Source: an uncultured Lachnospiraceae bacterium
GTDB lineage: Bacteria > Bacillota > Clostridia > Lachnospirales > Lachnospiraceae
NCBI GenBank assembly: GCA_902761665.1
Contig: CACWLA010000018.1
Coordinates: 1 to 46,338, forward strand
Reading direction: 5' to 3'
Length of the DNA: 46,338 nt
Both the position numbers and the translations under genes were made by a program. Shown one piece after another: positions 35,399-45,021 of the stretch; positions within the stretch are counted from its first letter, which is position 1; the number at the start of each line of letters is the position of its first letter. The notes below the pieces were generated by a model. The model made no database searches. It saw only the letters and a list, made by a program, of their open reading frames with translations, and was not told the DNA's origin.

Positions 35399-36115
35399 TC
35401 AGCCGCGGGCAGGCGGCGGATCGTCAGGTTCTGCGGGCGGTCCGGATCCGACCGCCGGCGACAGCAGGGCCAGCGTCTCTTCCAGAACCGCGAGCGAGCG
35501 GAACTGCCTTTCGATAAAGTTTTGCTTCATCTGTTCCACAGCTCTGCCGAAAGCCGCCTCCGCCTCCGGATCGAGTATGAAGCGGAACAACTGCTCCTGC
35601 GGCGTTTCCAAAACGTAGCGCCAGGCCTTCACCGCCGGCTCCGGAAGATCTGTCTTCGGCGTTTCGAAGTACTCTCCTTCCAGCTGCATGGCTTTCATTT
35701 CAAAGACGCGCCGGATGAGCGGGCGGGAAAGCTTTTCGTTCTTCAGAGCGCGCAGGGCAAAGAAAAGCAGTTTGATCGCCTCGCTCCCGTCGATGTTCTC
35801 GCGGCCGAAATAATCCGTCAGTTCCGCGAAATAGGAGCCGTAGCACAGCGCTTCCATATCGTTCGCGACCCAGTCGAAATGTTCGGTGATCCGGGCGGAG
35901 CGCAGGTTGTAGGCACTTCTTCCTTCGGACAGTTCGAACTCGCCGAAGGCAAAGAGGACCGCTGCACCGATCAGCGGGCTGTTCGGCCGCCGCGCGCCGC
36001 GGGCAAATACGCTGATCTTGCCGCATTCCCTTGTTTCCAGGAGCAGCCGCTTGTCGTATTCGCCGATTGGCATGGTGCTCAGCACGATCCCTGTTGCCGT
36101 GATGGTATCCTTCAT
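35399..36115 (-). CDS. recO: DNA repair protein RecO
   Basis: Loads RecA onto gapped DNA with RecF and RecR. The 238-residue protein has the OB-fold start (TGIVLSTMPIGEYDKRLLLETRECGKISVFARGARRPNS) and the helical C-terminal domain (LRALKNEKLSRPLIRRVFEMKAMQLEGE). The usual zinc-binding cysteines of the second domain are not visible. The ATG at 36115 is right against a GGGGAG, so the ribosome binding site is unusually close. It is the last gene of the era unit. Confidence 0.92.
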   Translation of the reverse strand: MKDTITATGIVLSTMPIGEYDKRLLLETRECGKISVFARGARRPNSPLIGAAVLFAFGEFELSEGRSAYNLRSARITEHFDWVANDMEALCYGSYFAELTDYFGRENIDGSEAIKLLFFALRALKNEKLSRPLIRRVFEMKAMQLEGEYFETPKTDLPEPAVKAWRYVLETPQEQLFRFILDPEAEAAFGRAVEQMKQNFIERQFRSLAVLEETLALLSPAVGSGPPAEPDDPPPARG

Positions 36116-36159
36116 CTCCCCGTCCCGTTCATAAGCCTTTGCCGCAGCGTGCGCGGCAC

Positions 36160-37056
36160 CTATTTCTTCACCGTGTAGCCGAAGCCTCTCAGCTGGCTCA
36201 TGTCGTTCCGCCAGTCTCTGCGGACCTTCACCCAGAGTTTCAGATTGATGCGGGCGTCCATCAGGGCTTCGATCTCCAGGCGTGCTTCCGTGCCGATCTT
36301 CTTCAGCATGGCTCCTTTCTTTCCGATCACGATGCCCTTGTGCGATTCCTTTTCGCACACGATCGACGCATCGACGTCAAACAGGCCGTCCGGCCGCTCC
36401 GCCATCCGTTCGATCTCCACGGCGATGCCGTGCGGCACCTCGTCAGAAAGGTTCCTGAGGGCTTTTTCCCGGATGAGCTCCGCCGCGATCTGCCGCATCG
36501 GCTGGTCGGTCAGCGTATCCTCATCGAAGTACTGCGGTCCCTCGGGCAGCGCCTCGAAAATGGCTGCCATGAGACCGTCGACGTTATCTCCGTTCAGGGC
36601 TGAAACGCGGATCACTTTTTTAAAGGGGAACTCCTTCAGGAAGGTTTCTTCGCAGGCCTTCAGGGCGTCCGGTCCCACCGTATCGATCTTGTTGATGACC
36701 AGATAGACAGGGGTTTTCACGCCTTTCAGCTTTTCCCTGACGAAGGCTTCGCCCTCGCCGAAAAACGCTGCCGGTTCGGCGAGCCACAGGATCAGGTCGA
36801 CCTCCTTCAGCGTGGCCTCGGCCGCCGTGATCATGTAGTCGCCCAGTTTGTTCTTCGCGTGAGTGATGCCGGGCGTATCCAGAAAGACGATCTGACCGCG
36901 TTCGTCGGTATAGACCGTTTCAATGCGGTTCCGCGTCGTCTGCGGCTTTTCCGAGGTGATGGCGATCTTCTGCCCGATCAGCCGGTTCATCAGCGTGGAT
37001 TTTCCCACATTCGGCCGGCCGATCAGGGTCACGAAGCCGGAATGAAATCCTTCCAT
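36160..37056 (-). CDS. era: GTPase Era
   Basis: Binds the 3' end of 16S rRNA in 30S maturation. The 298-residue protein has the G domain with [14 protein letters not shown] (G1), DTPGI (G3) and NKID (G4), and a C-terminal KH domain with GKKGAMLKKIG. I prefer the ATG at 37056 because GAGGAA sits 6 bases upstream; the ATG at 37062 would touch that sequence. Confidence 0.97.
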   Translation of the reverse strand: MEGFHSGFVTLIGRPNVGKSTLMNRLIGQKIAITSEKPQTTRNRIETVYTDERGQIVFLDTPGITHAKNKLGDYMITAAEATLKEVDLILWLAEPAAFFGEGEAFVREKLKGVKTPVYLVINKIDTVGPDALKACEETFLKEFPFKKVIRVSALNGDNVDGLMAAIFEALPEGPQYFDEDTLTDQPMRQIAAELIREKALRNLSDEVPHGIAVEIERMAERPDGLFDVDASIVCEKESHKGIVIGKKGAMLKKIGTEARLEIEALMDARINLKLWVKVRRDWRNDMSQLRGFGYTVKK

Positions 37057-37066
37057 CGTCATTTCC

Positions 37067-39979
37067 TCAGAGCATTTCCGTATGCAGGAAGAGCTCGCTG
37101 TCCGCGTCGATGCCGGTGACGGAACCGAAGACGCAGAAGTTGTTCTGGTCCAGCATAGCCTTCACGTAAGGGCTGAGGGACTGCAGGGTCTCCGGCGTGC
37201 AGGCGAGCGCTTCCTCGCGTTCCTTCTGCAGGTCGTCCTGCGTAACGCCCGAGAGCCACATCCGGAAATCGGTGCTGCCCTTCAGAGAGGGCGTGAGCGG
37301 CATGTCCATGGTCCCGCCGACCGTGGAAATGATGAAGCCGTCCACCGCTTCCTGCGGAATGGCAAGGTTTTCCAACCAGGCCGGGATCGCTTCATAGACC
37401 TCTTTCGTCTTACGCACGTTGGGATCGCGGTAAGAGACCAGGTAAGCGTCGCCGCTCATCGGGAAGCGGCACATGCAGCCGTAGGCGCCGCCGAGCACGC
37501 GCACGTTCTGCCAGAGGTAGCCGGCAGACAGGGCGGTGCGGAGGATCTGCAGCGCGCCGGTATAGGGACCGGCCTTGAAGAAGCTGCCGGTCATCGCAAC
37601 GTAGCCGACGCCGCCGCTGGTCTTGATGCCTTCGTTCTTCTGCTCGGGCGCGGGCAGGCTGAAGCAGGTCTCTTCGTCCTCCGGGAATGCCGCAGCAAAA
37701 CTGCCGAGCAGTTCCTTAATGCGCGGATACGCTTCTTCCTCGGCCGTCACATTGACGATCAGGCCGTTCTTTTTGTACGTGCGGCGCACGGCATCGGCCA
37801 GTTTCGCGGTGACCGAGCCTTTTTCCTCTTCAAAATGCTGCTCCAGATCCGAAGCAAAGCGGAAGAAATCAAGGCCGCCGGTCAGCTCGCCGAACAGGGC
37901 TTTTTCATCGTAGTAGGACATCGAACGGCGCATGGCGGCCATGTGTCCCGCACCGATCAGGCTCTGGCGGAGCCCGGTGACCGTTTCGGCCAGGATCTCG
38001 CGCAGACGCTGTTCATCGTCAAAGCGCGAAGTGAGCAGGATCTCCTTCAGAAGGTCAAGCGCTGCCGCCAGCTTCTCGTGCAGGACCTTCACGCTGACGG
38101 AAGCCATGGGCTTCCAGCCGCCTTCACGGAAACGCATGACGGACTCCAGGCTGAAGCTCATGCCGCCGGTCAGTTCCATGCCGAGGTCGTACAGCTCGCG
38201 GTAGCCGTGTTCTGCCGTCGAGACCTGATTGAAGCAGGCCTTGTACAGACCGAGCCAGGGGACCGCTTCTGCAGGAACGTTCTCCAGCGGGAAGAAGAAC
38301 TGCAGATAATCGATGCCGGAAGTCTTCTCAGCGCGGTGAACGATCTTCACGCCGGCGGTCCCATCCTCTTCGTTCACGATCGGACGTGCCTTGGGAGACA
38401 GATCGGCGACCGTGATCTTCGGTACGGTGGCCAGTGCCTCTTCGCTGTCCGGTGTCTCCTGCCAGCGTTTCAGGTCGGCAGATTTTTCCGCAAGCGTCCT
38501 GCGCTCATCTGCGGACAGAGAGTCCTTGTACTCGGCCAGTTTCTGCTTCAGTTCGGCTTCGTCGCGCTCCGTCTTGCCCGGTTCGGGGATCATTTCGATC
38601 AGCGAGCAGTGAGGATTGTCGATGAAGAGCGTACGGATCAGTTCTTCGAAATATCCCTTGTCGACGTTTTCCTTAAAGAAGGCGTAATCGTCGTCATAGC
38701 GCAGCGGGCGGAAGGGATCGTCCAGATCGTACAGCCAGTTCCGCAGGATCTCCAGTCCGAAGATCAGGCCCTTCGACAGTCCGCCGAAATCCGCTTCGCG
38801 GGTCTGGAATTCGCTGTTGCTGATGGCCGCACGCAGGGCGTTTCTGTTCAGGCCTTCTTCCGCGAGTTTCGTCAGCGTACCGCGGACGACCTTCTCGAAC
38901 TTTTCCTTTTTGCCCACGGGCGCATCCTTCGCCATGACCGCAAAGTAAGGCTGCAGGATCTCAGCGGTATTGCTGCCCGAAACGTCCTTCCCGAGGCCGG
39001 CGTCAAGCAGCGCCTGCTTGAGCGGCGCCCCCGGCGCGTTCAGCAGGACCTGTTCCAGGATGCTGAGCGCTGCCATCGTCCGGACGTCGCCGGCCGTACC
39101 GGTCACCCACTGCAGGGAATAGTACGCCCGGTCGTCCGTCCCCTCATCTGCGCCGACGGGATAGGTGATGCTGAGTTCGCGTTCAGCGTCAAAAGCCGGC
39201 TGCATCTTCAGTTCGGAATCGATCTCTTCACGGTCGTAGGCAGCAAGATAGGCTTCGTCGATGAAACGCAGCCTGTCTTCCATGTCGCAGTCACCGTAGA
39301 GATAGATCCACGAATTGGACGGATGGTAGAGTTTCTTATGGAAACCGCAGAATTTCTCATAAGTCAGCGTCGGGATCGCTTCCGGCGCGCCGCCCGACTC
39401 AAAGCCGTAAGCGGTATCCGGGAACAGGCTCTGCTTGGCAAAGCGTTCCAGGATCTCATCCGAAGAGGAAAATGCCCCCTTCATCTCGCTGTAGACGACG
39501 CCGTTCAGATTCATTTCACCGTCTTCGCTTTCCAGCTCGTAGCGCCAGCCTTCCTGACGGAAAATGCGCTCATCGCGGTGCAGCTGCGGATGAAAGACCG
39601 CATCCAGATACACGTCCATCAGATTCGCGAAGTCCTTGTCGTTGCAGCTGGAGACGGGATAGATCGTCTTGTCCGGATAGGTCATCGCGTTCAGGAAGGT
39701 GTTCGGGGAGGTCTTCATCAGCTCCACGAAGGGATCCTTGACCGGGAATTTGTCGCTCCCGCAGAGCACGGAATGCTCGAGGATGTGCGTCAGGCCGCTG
39801 TTGTCGATCGGCGGCGTACGGAAAGCGATCGCGAAAGTCTTGTTCGGATCGTCCGCAGGCAGGCAGATCACGCGGGCTCCGGTCTTCCTGTGACGGAGCA
39901 CATAAGCATTCAGTCCGAGCTCTTTCAGCCCGGACTGCATGACAAGTTCATAGGTTTCGGGAAATTTCATCTGTTCCAT
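37067..39979 (-). CDS. M16C metallopeptidase (presequence-protease-like)
   Basis: A 970-residue insulinase-type peptidase. The inverted zinc motif HILEH (about 66-70) is followed by a distal glutamate in the helix, and the flanks LTHILEHSVLCGSDKFPVKDPFVELMKTSPNTF are typical of the PreP/CYM1 subgroup, which degrades short peptides in a closed chamber. No signal peptide is seen, so it is likely cytoplasmic. GAGGAG precedes the ATG. It lies between the mltG-like gene and era. Confidence 0.93.
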   Translation of the reverse strand: MEQMKFPETYELVMQSGLKELGLNAYVLRHRKTGARVICLPADDPNKTFAIAFRTPPIDNSGLTHILEHSVLCGSDKFPVKDPFVELMKTSPNTFLNAMTYPDKTIYPVSSCNDKDFANLMDVYLDAVFHPQLHRDERIFRQEGWRYELESEDGEMNLNGVVYSEMKGAFSSSDEILERFAKQSLFPDTAYGFESGGAPEAIPTLTYEKFCGFHKKLYHPSNSWIYLYGDCDMEDRLRFIDEAYLAAYDREEIDSELKMQPAFDAERELSITYPVGADEGTDDRAYYSLQWVTGTAGDVRTMAALSILEQVLLNAPGAPLKQALLDAGLGKDVSGSNTAEILQPYFAVMAKDAPVGKKEKFEKVVRGTLTKLAEEGLNRNALRAAISNSEFQTREADFGGLSKGLIFGLEILRNWLYDLDDPFRPLRYDDDYAFFKENVDKGYFEELIRTLFIDNPHCSLIEMIPEPGKTERDEAELKQKLAEYKDSLSADERRTLAEKSADLKRWQETPDSEEALATVPKITVADLSPKARPIVNEEDGTAGVKIVHRAEKTSGIDYLQFFFPLENVPAEAVPWLGLYKACFNQVSTAEHGYRELYDLGMELTGGMSFSLESVMRFREGGWKPMASVSVKVLHEKLAAALDLLKEILLTSRFDDEQRLREILAETVTGLRQSLIGAGHMAAMRRSMSYYDEKALFGELTGGLDFFRFASDLEQHFEEEKGSVTAKLADAVRRTYKKNGLIVNVTAEEEAYPRIKELLGSFAAAFPEDEETCFSLPAPEQKNEGIKTSGGVGYVAMTGSFFKAGPYTGALQILRTALSAGYLWQNVRVLGGAYGCMCRFPMSGDAYLVSYRDPNVRKTKEVYEAIPAWLENLAIPQEAVDGFIISTVGGTMDMPLTPSLKGSTDFRMWLSGVTQDDLQKEREEALACTPETLQSLSPYVKAMLDQNNFCVFGSVTGIDADSELFLHTEML

Positions 39980-40021
39980 TCTGTCTCCTCGGATGCGGTT
40001 AATGATGATCCGGCGGCCGGC

Positions 40022-40462
40022 TTATTCAGCCGGCTTCGCCGACATGATGCGCAGCATCTCGTAGATGGTCTGCGATGTATTGAGAGTATAAGTTCCCGGC
40101 AGGATCTCGTAGCCGTAGATCCTGGCCTGGACGGCAAAAACGGCGCTGCTTGCCGTCAGGCCGCTCTGGACGAGTTCTTCACCGACCGAACGGACCGACT
40201 GGCCTTCGAGGACGGTGAATTCCACATTGCGGCCGGGAGGCGCATCGACTGTCGGCGTCGTAAAGACGGAATAGCCGAAACGATAAGCCCAGCGGACCCC
40301 GTAAAAGAGCGCCATGACGAACACTGCTGCGACCGCGGCCTTGAACAGGACGTGAAGTCCGTGCGTCAGGATCGCGCGCGCAGCTTCCTGCTCTTCCCTT
40401 TCCTTCCGTTCCTCGTACCGGTCTCTTGCCGGTTCGTCGGGAATGTTTCCGGAAGCCGCCAC
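40022..40462 (-). CDS. MltG/YceG-like protein lacking the transglycosylase domain
   Basis: A 146-residue protein with a charged head, one membrane helix (about 40-62) and a LysM-like segment (EFTVLEGQSVRSVGEELVQSGL ... LPGTYTLNTSQTIYEMLRIMS). This matches only the N-terminal part of MltG, the endolytic transglycosylase that releases new glycan strands; the catalytic glutamate domain is missing. Such short forms occur in Lachnospiraceae. It follows rnj by 3 bases. It may bind peptidoglycan rather than cut it. Confidence 0.8.
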   Translation of the reverse strand: MAASGNIPDEPARDRYEERKEREEQEAARAILTHGLHVLFKAAVAAVFVMALFYGVRWAYRFGYSVFTTPTVDAPPGRNVEFTVLEGQSVRSVGEELVQSGLTASSAVFAVQARIYGYEILPGTYTLNTSQTIYEMLRIMSAKPAE

Positions 40463-40465
40463 TGC

Positions 40466-42115
40466 TTAAACCTCCATGATGATCGGGATGATCATGGGGC
40501 TCCTTCTCATGCGTTTCCACAGGAAGTCGCTCAGATCGTCCTTCATTTCCTGCTTGATCTTTGTCCAGTCGCCGATGCCGCGGCTGCGGCAGCTGACGAT
40601 GGTGCCGTACGCGACCTCCTGCGCCTCCTCCATGAGTTCTTCGGACTCACGGACGTAGACGAAGCCGCGCGTAATGATGTCCGGGCCGGCGAGCAGTTCG
40701 CCGGTACCGTGCTGAAATACCGATACCAGGATGATGATGCCGTGCTGCGCCAGCAGTTGGCGGTCGCGCAGGACGATGTTCCCCACGTCGCCGACACCCA
40801 GGCCGTCCACGAGGATGCGGCCGTTCTGGACCTTATCCACGACAGATGCGCCTTCTTCGTCCACTTCAAGCACGTCACCGGCTTCCAGCAGGAAGATGTT
40901 CTCCCGCGGGATGCCGAGGGCTGCGGCGATCGAAGCCTGTGCCTGGCGGTGACGGTATTCGCCGTGCACCGGGATCGCGAACTTGGGCTTGCACAGGGAG
41001 TAGATCAGTTTGATCTCTTCCTGACAGGCGTGGCCGGACACGTGCACGTCCTGGAAAATGACCTTCGCGCCCTGCGCGGTCAGTTCATTGATGATCTTTG
41101 CGACAGCCTTCTCGTTGCCGGGGATCGGCGTCGAACTCAGGATGATGACGTCGGTCGGGTCGATGGTGACCTTGCGGTGGATGCTCGCCGCCATGCGGGA
41201 CAGGGAGGCCATGCTCTCGCCCTGGCTGCCCGTCGTGATCAGAACGGTCTTCTCACGGGGGAAGTTGCGGATGTCTTCGAGCGAGACCAGCGTTTCCTCG
41301 GGAATGCTGATGTAGCCGACTTCCGATGCGGTGCTCAGGATGCGCGTCATGCTGCGTCCGTCCACGGCGACCTTCCGGTCATAGCGTACCGCTGCGTTGA
41401 TGATCTGCTGCACGCGGTCGACGTTTGAAGCAAAGGTCGCCACGATGATGCGGCTGTTCTGGTTCTCGGCAAAGATGCTGTCGATCGTATTGCCTACCGT
41501 TTTCTCCGACATGGTAAATCCTTCGCGGATCGCATTCGTGGAATCGCACAGCAGTGCCAGCACGCCCTGCTGTCCGAGTTCGGCGAAACGCGCCAGGTTG
41601 ATCGGATCGCCGAAGACCGGCGTATAGTCCACCTTGAAGTCGCCCGTATGCACCACGGTGCCTGCCGGGCAGCTGATCGCGAAGGCCGCAGCATCCACGA
41701 TGCTGTGGTTCGTGCGGATGAATTCCACCTTGAACGAACCGGTCGTGACCGTCTGCCCGTAGGTGACGATCTTTCTGCGCGCGGTATTCTCCAGGCCCTG
41801 TTCCTCAAGCTTGCCGTCGATGAGCGCCATGGTCAGCTTGGTGCCGTAGACCGGTACGTTGATCTTGCGCAGGATATACGGCAGCGCGCCGATGTGGTCT
41901 TCATGGCCGTGCGTGATGAAAAAGCCTCGTACGCGGTCAAGGTTCTCTTCCAGATAGGATACGTCCGGAATGACCAGATCGATGCCGAGCATGTCGTCGC
42001 TGGGGAAGGCCAGCCCGCAGTCCACCACGATGATGTCGTCTTCGTACTCAAATGCGGTAATGTTCATCCCGATCTGGTCAAGGCCGCCCAGCGGGATAAT
42101 GCGGAGTTTGCTCAT
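40466..42115 (-). CDS. rnj: Ribonuclease J
   Basis: 5'-3' exoribonuclease and endonuclease of the metallo-beta-lactamase/beta-CASP class. The 549-residue protein has the zinc motif THGHEDHIGALP (about 74-85), a second ligand set in RTNHSI and HTGDFK, and beta-CASP motifs with PVHGEYRH. The usual family length is 550-560. It is the only RNase J in the window. Confidence 0.96.
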   Translation of the reverse strand: MSKLRIIPLGGLDQIGMNITAFEYEDDIIVVDCGLAFPSDDMLGIDLVIPDVSYLEENLDRVRGFFITHGHEDHIGALPYILRKINVPVYGTKLTMALIDGKLEEQGLENTARRKIVTYGQTVTTGSFKVEFIRTNHSIVDAAAFAISCPAGTVVHTGDFKVDYTPVFGDPINLARFAELGQQGVLALLCDSTNAIREGFTMSEKTVGNTIDSIFAENQNSRIIVATFASNVDRVQQIINAAVRYDRKVAVDGRSMTRILSTASEVGYISIPEETLVSLEDIRNFPREKTVLITTGSQGESMASLSRMAASIHRKVTIDPTDVIILSSTPIPGNEKAVAKIINELTAQGAKVIFQDVHVSGHACQEEIKLIYSLCKPKFAIPVHGEYRHRQAQASIAAALGIPRENIFLLEAGDVLEVDEEGASVVDKVQNGRILVDGLGVGDVGNIVLRDRQLLAQHGIIILVSVFQHGTGELLAGPDIITRGFVYVRESEELMEEAQEVAYGTIVSCRSRGIGDWTKIKQEMKDDLSDFLWKRMRRSPMIIPIIMEV

Positions 42116-42138
42116 TTGTTTTCTCCCGTTCTATTTTC

Positions 42139-42396
42139 TCAGAACTGCAGATCGATGTCGTCAAGCTGCTCGGCAAATACGCTGAGCAGATAATCCAGCG
42201 CGGCTTCGTCGGTCACCGGTTCATAGACCGCCTCCGCGCTTCCTTCCGGAGAGACGTCCTTAAAGATATAGCACTCTCCGTCGCCGGCTTCCACGTCGGA
42301 AGCGAGCAGATAGTCCACCCCTGCCAGCTTCGTCGTGTCGATCACATACAGTTCGATCTCTTCTCCAAGATCTCCATTAAATCTGATCTTCTCCAT
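42139..42396 (-). CDS. DUF1292 family protein
   Basis: An 85-residue acidic protein (GEEIELYVIDTTKLAGVDYLLASDVE) of the YrzB type, which follows ruvX in many Firmicutes. Its function is unknown. It overlaps ruvX by 20 bases. Confidence 0.9.
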   Translation of the reverse strand: MEKIRFNGDLGEEIELYVIDTTKLAGVDYLLASDVEAGDGECYIFKDVSPEGSAEAVYEPVTDEAALDYLLSVFAEQLDDIDLQF

Positions 42397-42823
42397 GCTT
42401 CACCTCCTTCCGCGAAATAAAGCTTTCCAGGATCAGTACGGCGGCCAGCTGGTCAATGACTTCCTTGCGGTCCTTCCGGGCAAAGCCGGTCTCGTCAAGG
42501 ATCTCATCAGCGGCCAGCGTGGTCAGCCGTTCGTCTTCATAATATACCGGAAGGCCGGTGCGCCTTGCCACGGCCTCGCCGAAACTGCGGGCTGCCTGGG
42601 CGCGTTCCCCTTCCGTATCGTCCATGTTGAGCGGCAGTCCGACGACGACAGCGCCGATCTCCATCTCCCGGCAGAGCGTTTCGATCCGCGCAAGCGTACG
42701 GCGCAGCTTCTTCTCCTCTTTCCGGACGATCGTTTCGACCGGCTGGACGGTCAGGCCAAGCGCGTCGGTCGCCGCGGCGCCTACGGTCTTCGAACCGTAG
42801 TCGAGACCCAGCAGGCGCTTCAT
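42377..42823 (-). CDS. ruvX: Putative pre-16S rRNA nuclease / Holliday junction resolvase-like (RuvX, YqgF)
   Basis: A 148-residue RNase H-fold protein with LGLDYGSKTVGAAATD (Asp near 7), VVVGLPLNMDDTEG, YYEDERLTT and a final DQLAAVLIL. It is coupled to ireB by a 4-base overlap. Confidence 0.95.
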   Translation of the reverse strand: MKRLLGLDYGSKTVGAAATDALGLTVQPVETIVRKEEKKLRRTLARIETLCREMEIGAVVVGLPLNMDDTEGERAQAARSFGEAVARRTGLPVYYEDERLTTLAADEILDETGFARKDRKEVIDQLAAVLILESFISRKEVKHGEDQI

Positions 42824-43092
42824 TCTTTCTCGATCACGTTCGCGATGTAAGCCCGGAGCAGTTCCTCCAGGATCTCGTCGCGTTCCACCTGAGAGATCAG
42901 GTAGCGGGCGTCGCGGTAGCTCGTCACGTAGGTCGGGTCACCTGACATGATGTAGCCGACGATCTGGCTGACGGGGTCATAGCCCTTGGTCTGCAGGGCA
43001 TGGTATACCTCTTTCATCATCTCGTTGATCGGCAGGGTGCGCTCCTGGATCGGCTGAAAGCTCTTCGTCATTTTCAATTCGTTGTCTGTCAT
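42820..43092 (-). CDS. ireB: IreB-family regulatory phosphoprotein
   Basis: A 90-residue protein (FQPIQERTLPINEMMKEVYHALQTKGYDP ... GDPTYVTSYRDARYLISQVERDEILEELL). In Enterococcus IreB is phosphorylated by the IreK kinase and affects cephalosporin tolerance. In many Firmicutes it follows alaS; here the gene upstream is potCD instead. Confidence 0.94.
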   Translation of the reverse strand: MTDNELKMTKSFQPIQERTLPINEMMKEVYHALQTKGYDPVSQIVGYIMSGDPTYVTSYRDARYLISQVERDEILEELLRAYIANVIEKE

Positions 43093-43119
43093 ATGTTTCT
43101 CCTGTCTCGGGCGGATGTG

Positions 43120-45021
43120 TCAGTTTCCTCTGAAGCGCTTCCAGTAGGAAGCAAGCACCTGGTCGGCTTCTCTGCCGAGATAATGGAACCTGTCGCAGAG
43201 GTCGAGGGTCTCCTGCGAAGGGAATACGTTCTCGTCTTCGCGGATCTCCTCGTCGATGAGTTCCATGGTCGCGGCGTTCGGGATCGGATAGGTCAGATAA
43301 TTGAAGGTGGCCAGTCCGGCTTCCGCGTCAAGCATGAAATTGATGAACTTCTCCGCGCCTTCCTTGTTCTTGGCATTCGTCGGGATCACGAAGCAGTCGA
43401 ACCAGACGTTCGTGCCTTCCTCCGGGATCACGTAATCCAGGTTCTCGTTCTCATCCAGGCAGTAGAGATACTCGCCGGAATAGATCATGCCGAGGCCTGC
43501 GCTCTCCGTGATGATATCGTCTCTGGCGGAGTCGTTTTCGTAGGCCTGTACCAGCGGCTGCTGTGAGATCAGCAGATCCACGACTTCCTGCAGTTCATCA
43601 GGATCGCTGGTATTCATGTCGTAGCCGAGGATCAGTTCGGCGACCATGAAGGTGTCGCGCAGGCTGTCCATCATCAGGATGCCGTGCTCCGCAAGCTCGG
43701 GATCCCACAGATCCTTCCAGCTCGTGATGCGTCCTTCAGGGATCATCGTCTTGTTGTAGAGGATGCCGACCGTTCCCCAGGTGTAGGGGATCATGTACTG
43801 ATTGCCCGGGTCCGTGCTCGCCAGGATCTCCATGTAGGCAGGTTCCAGGTTTGCTGCGTTCGGAATGTTGTCGTAGTTGATCGGCTGGATCAGCTTGTTT
43901 TCGATCATCTTCTCGATCGTATAGTCGCCGGCGACGACGAGGTCGTAGCTGACCTGGCCGCCCTCGATGATCGGGTACATGCTCTCGTTGGTATCGAAAG
44001 TATCCATGACGACGGATATGCCGGTCTCCGCTTCAAAGGCAGAGATCAGGTCCGGATCGATGTAGTCGCCGTAATTGTAGAAATAGATCACTTCGCCCTT
44101 GCCGGCCATCGCACCCACGTAGGGACTGGCCAGCACGCAGACGGCCACGACGGCGGCAGCGACGATGCCCGCGCCGATCCGCTTTGCCGTCCTGCGTTTC
44201 TTTCGCTGTTCGGGCGTCAGTTCGCGGCCTTCCTTCTCCGCCTTTTCCCGCGCTTTTTCCGCCTTTTCCGGCAGGAAGTTAGACAGGAGCAGCACGACCA
44301 GCACGATAACGAAGATGACCGTGGACAGGGCAAAGATCGTCGGCCGGATGCCGACCTTCACCTGGCTGTAGACCAGCGTGGAGATCGTATTGATGCCGGC
44401 GCCGCGGGTGAAATAGGTGATGATGAAATCGTCCAGGCTCATCGTGAAGGCGAGCAGGAAGCCGGAAAACACGCCGGGCATGATGTCGGGCAGCACGATG
44501 TGCATGAAGGCGTAGAGCGGAGTCGCGCCGAGGTCCTGCGCCGCCTCAAAATGGATCGTACCGGTCTGCCGCAGTTTCGGCAGGACGTTCAGGATGACGT
44601 AGGGCAGGCAGAACGTGATGTGTGCAAAAATGACCGTGCCGAGGCTCAGCGAGATCCCGAACATGCCGAAGGCCAGAAGGAGCGCGACGGCCGTCACGAT
44701 ATCCGCGTTCAGGAGCGGGATGTTCGTTGCCTGCAGAACGGCATTCTTCTGCCGCTTCGACAGCGCCATGATGCCCACGCAGGCAACGGTGCCGACGACG
44801 GTCGACACGACCGCGGCAAGCAGTGCGATGAACAGCGTGTTGCAGAACGCATTCAGGATCTGCGGGTTGCTGAACATGTCCTGATACCATTTCAGGGTGA
44901 AGCCCTTCCACACGCCCATGGTCTTCGTGTCGTTGAAGCTGAGCACGATCAGGGTGACGATGGGCAGGTACAGGAACAGCAGGATGATAATGAGATAAAA
45001 ACGCTTGAGGAAGTTCTTCAT
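43120..45021 (-). CDS. Fused polyamine ABC permease and substrate-binding protein (PotC-PotD)
   Basis: One 633-residue frame. Residues about 1-265 are the PotC permease with six membrane helices and the EAA loop (EAAQDLGATPLYAF). A basic linker (EKAREKAEKEGRELTPEQRKKRR) leads to another membrane helix (about 293-311), and the rest is the PotD binding protein (YFYNYGDYIDPDLISAFEAETG ... YTWGTVGILYNK) tethered outside. Fused PotCD is known in some Firmicutes. The stop of potB overlaps its start by 4 bases. Confidence 0.94.
   Translation of the reverse strand: MKNFLKRFYLIIILLFLYLPIVTLIVLSFNDTKTMGVWKGFTLKWYQDMFSNPQILNAFCNTLFIALLAAVVSTVVGTVACVGIMALSKRQKNAVLQATNIPLLNADIVTAVALLLAFGMFGISLSLGTVIFAHITFCLPYVILNVLPKLRQTGTIHFEAAQDLGATPLYAFMHIVLPDIMPGVFSGFLLAFTMSLDDFIITYFTRGAGINTISTLVYSQVKVGIRPTIFALSTVIFVIVLVVLLLSNFLPEKAEKAREKAEKEGRELTPEQRKKRRTAKRIGAGIVAAAVVAVCVLASPYVGAMAGKGEVIYFYNYGDYIDPDLISAFEAETGISVVMDTFDTNESMYPIIEGGQVSYDLVVAGDYTIEKMIENKLIQPINYDNIPNAANLEPAYMEILASTDPGNQYMIPYTWGTVGILYNKTMIPEGRITSWKDLWDPELAEHGILMMDSLRDTFMVAELILGYDMNTSDPDELQEVVDLLISQQPLVQAYENDSARDDIITESAGLGMIYSGEYLYCLDENENLDYVIPEEGTNVWFDCFVIPTNAKNKEGAEKFINFMLDAEAGLATFNYLTYPIPNAATMELIDEEIREDENVFPSQETLDLCDRFHYLGREADQVLASYWKRFRGN

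Noticed and set aside
37082-41428. A very long plus-strand open frame opposite the M16C peptidase and RNase J
   Set aside because: Same reason: it mirrors two well-supported minus-strand genes, and its peptide is rich in His, Arg, Gln and Asp without domains.
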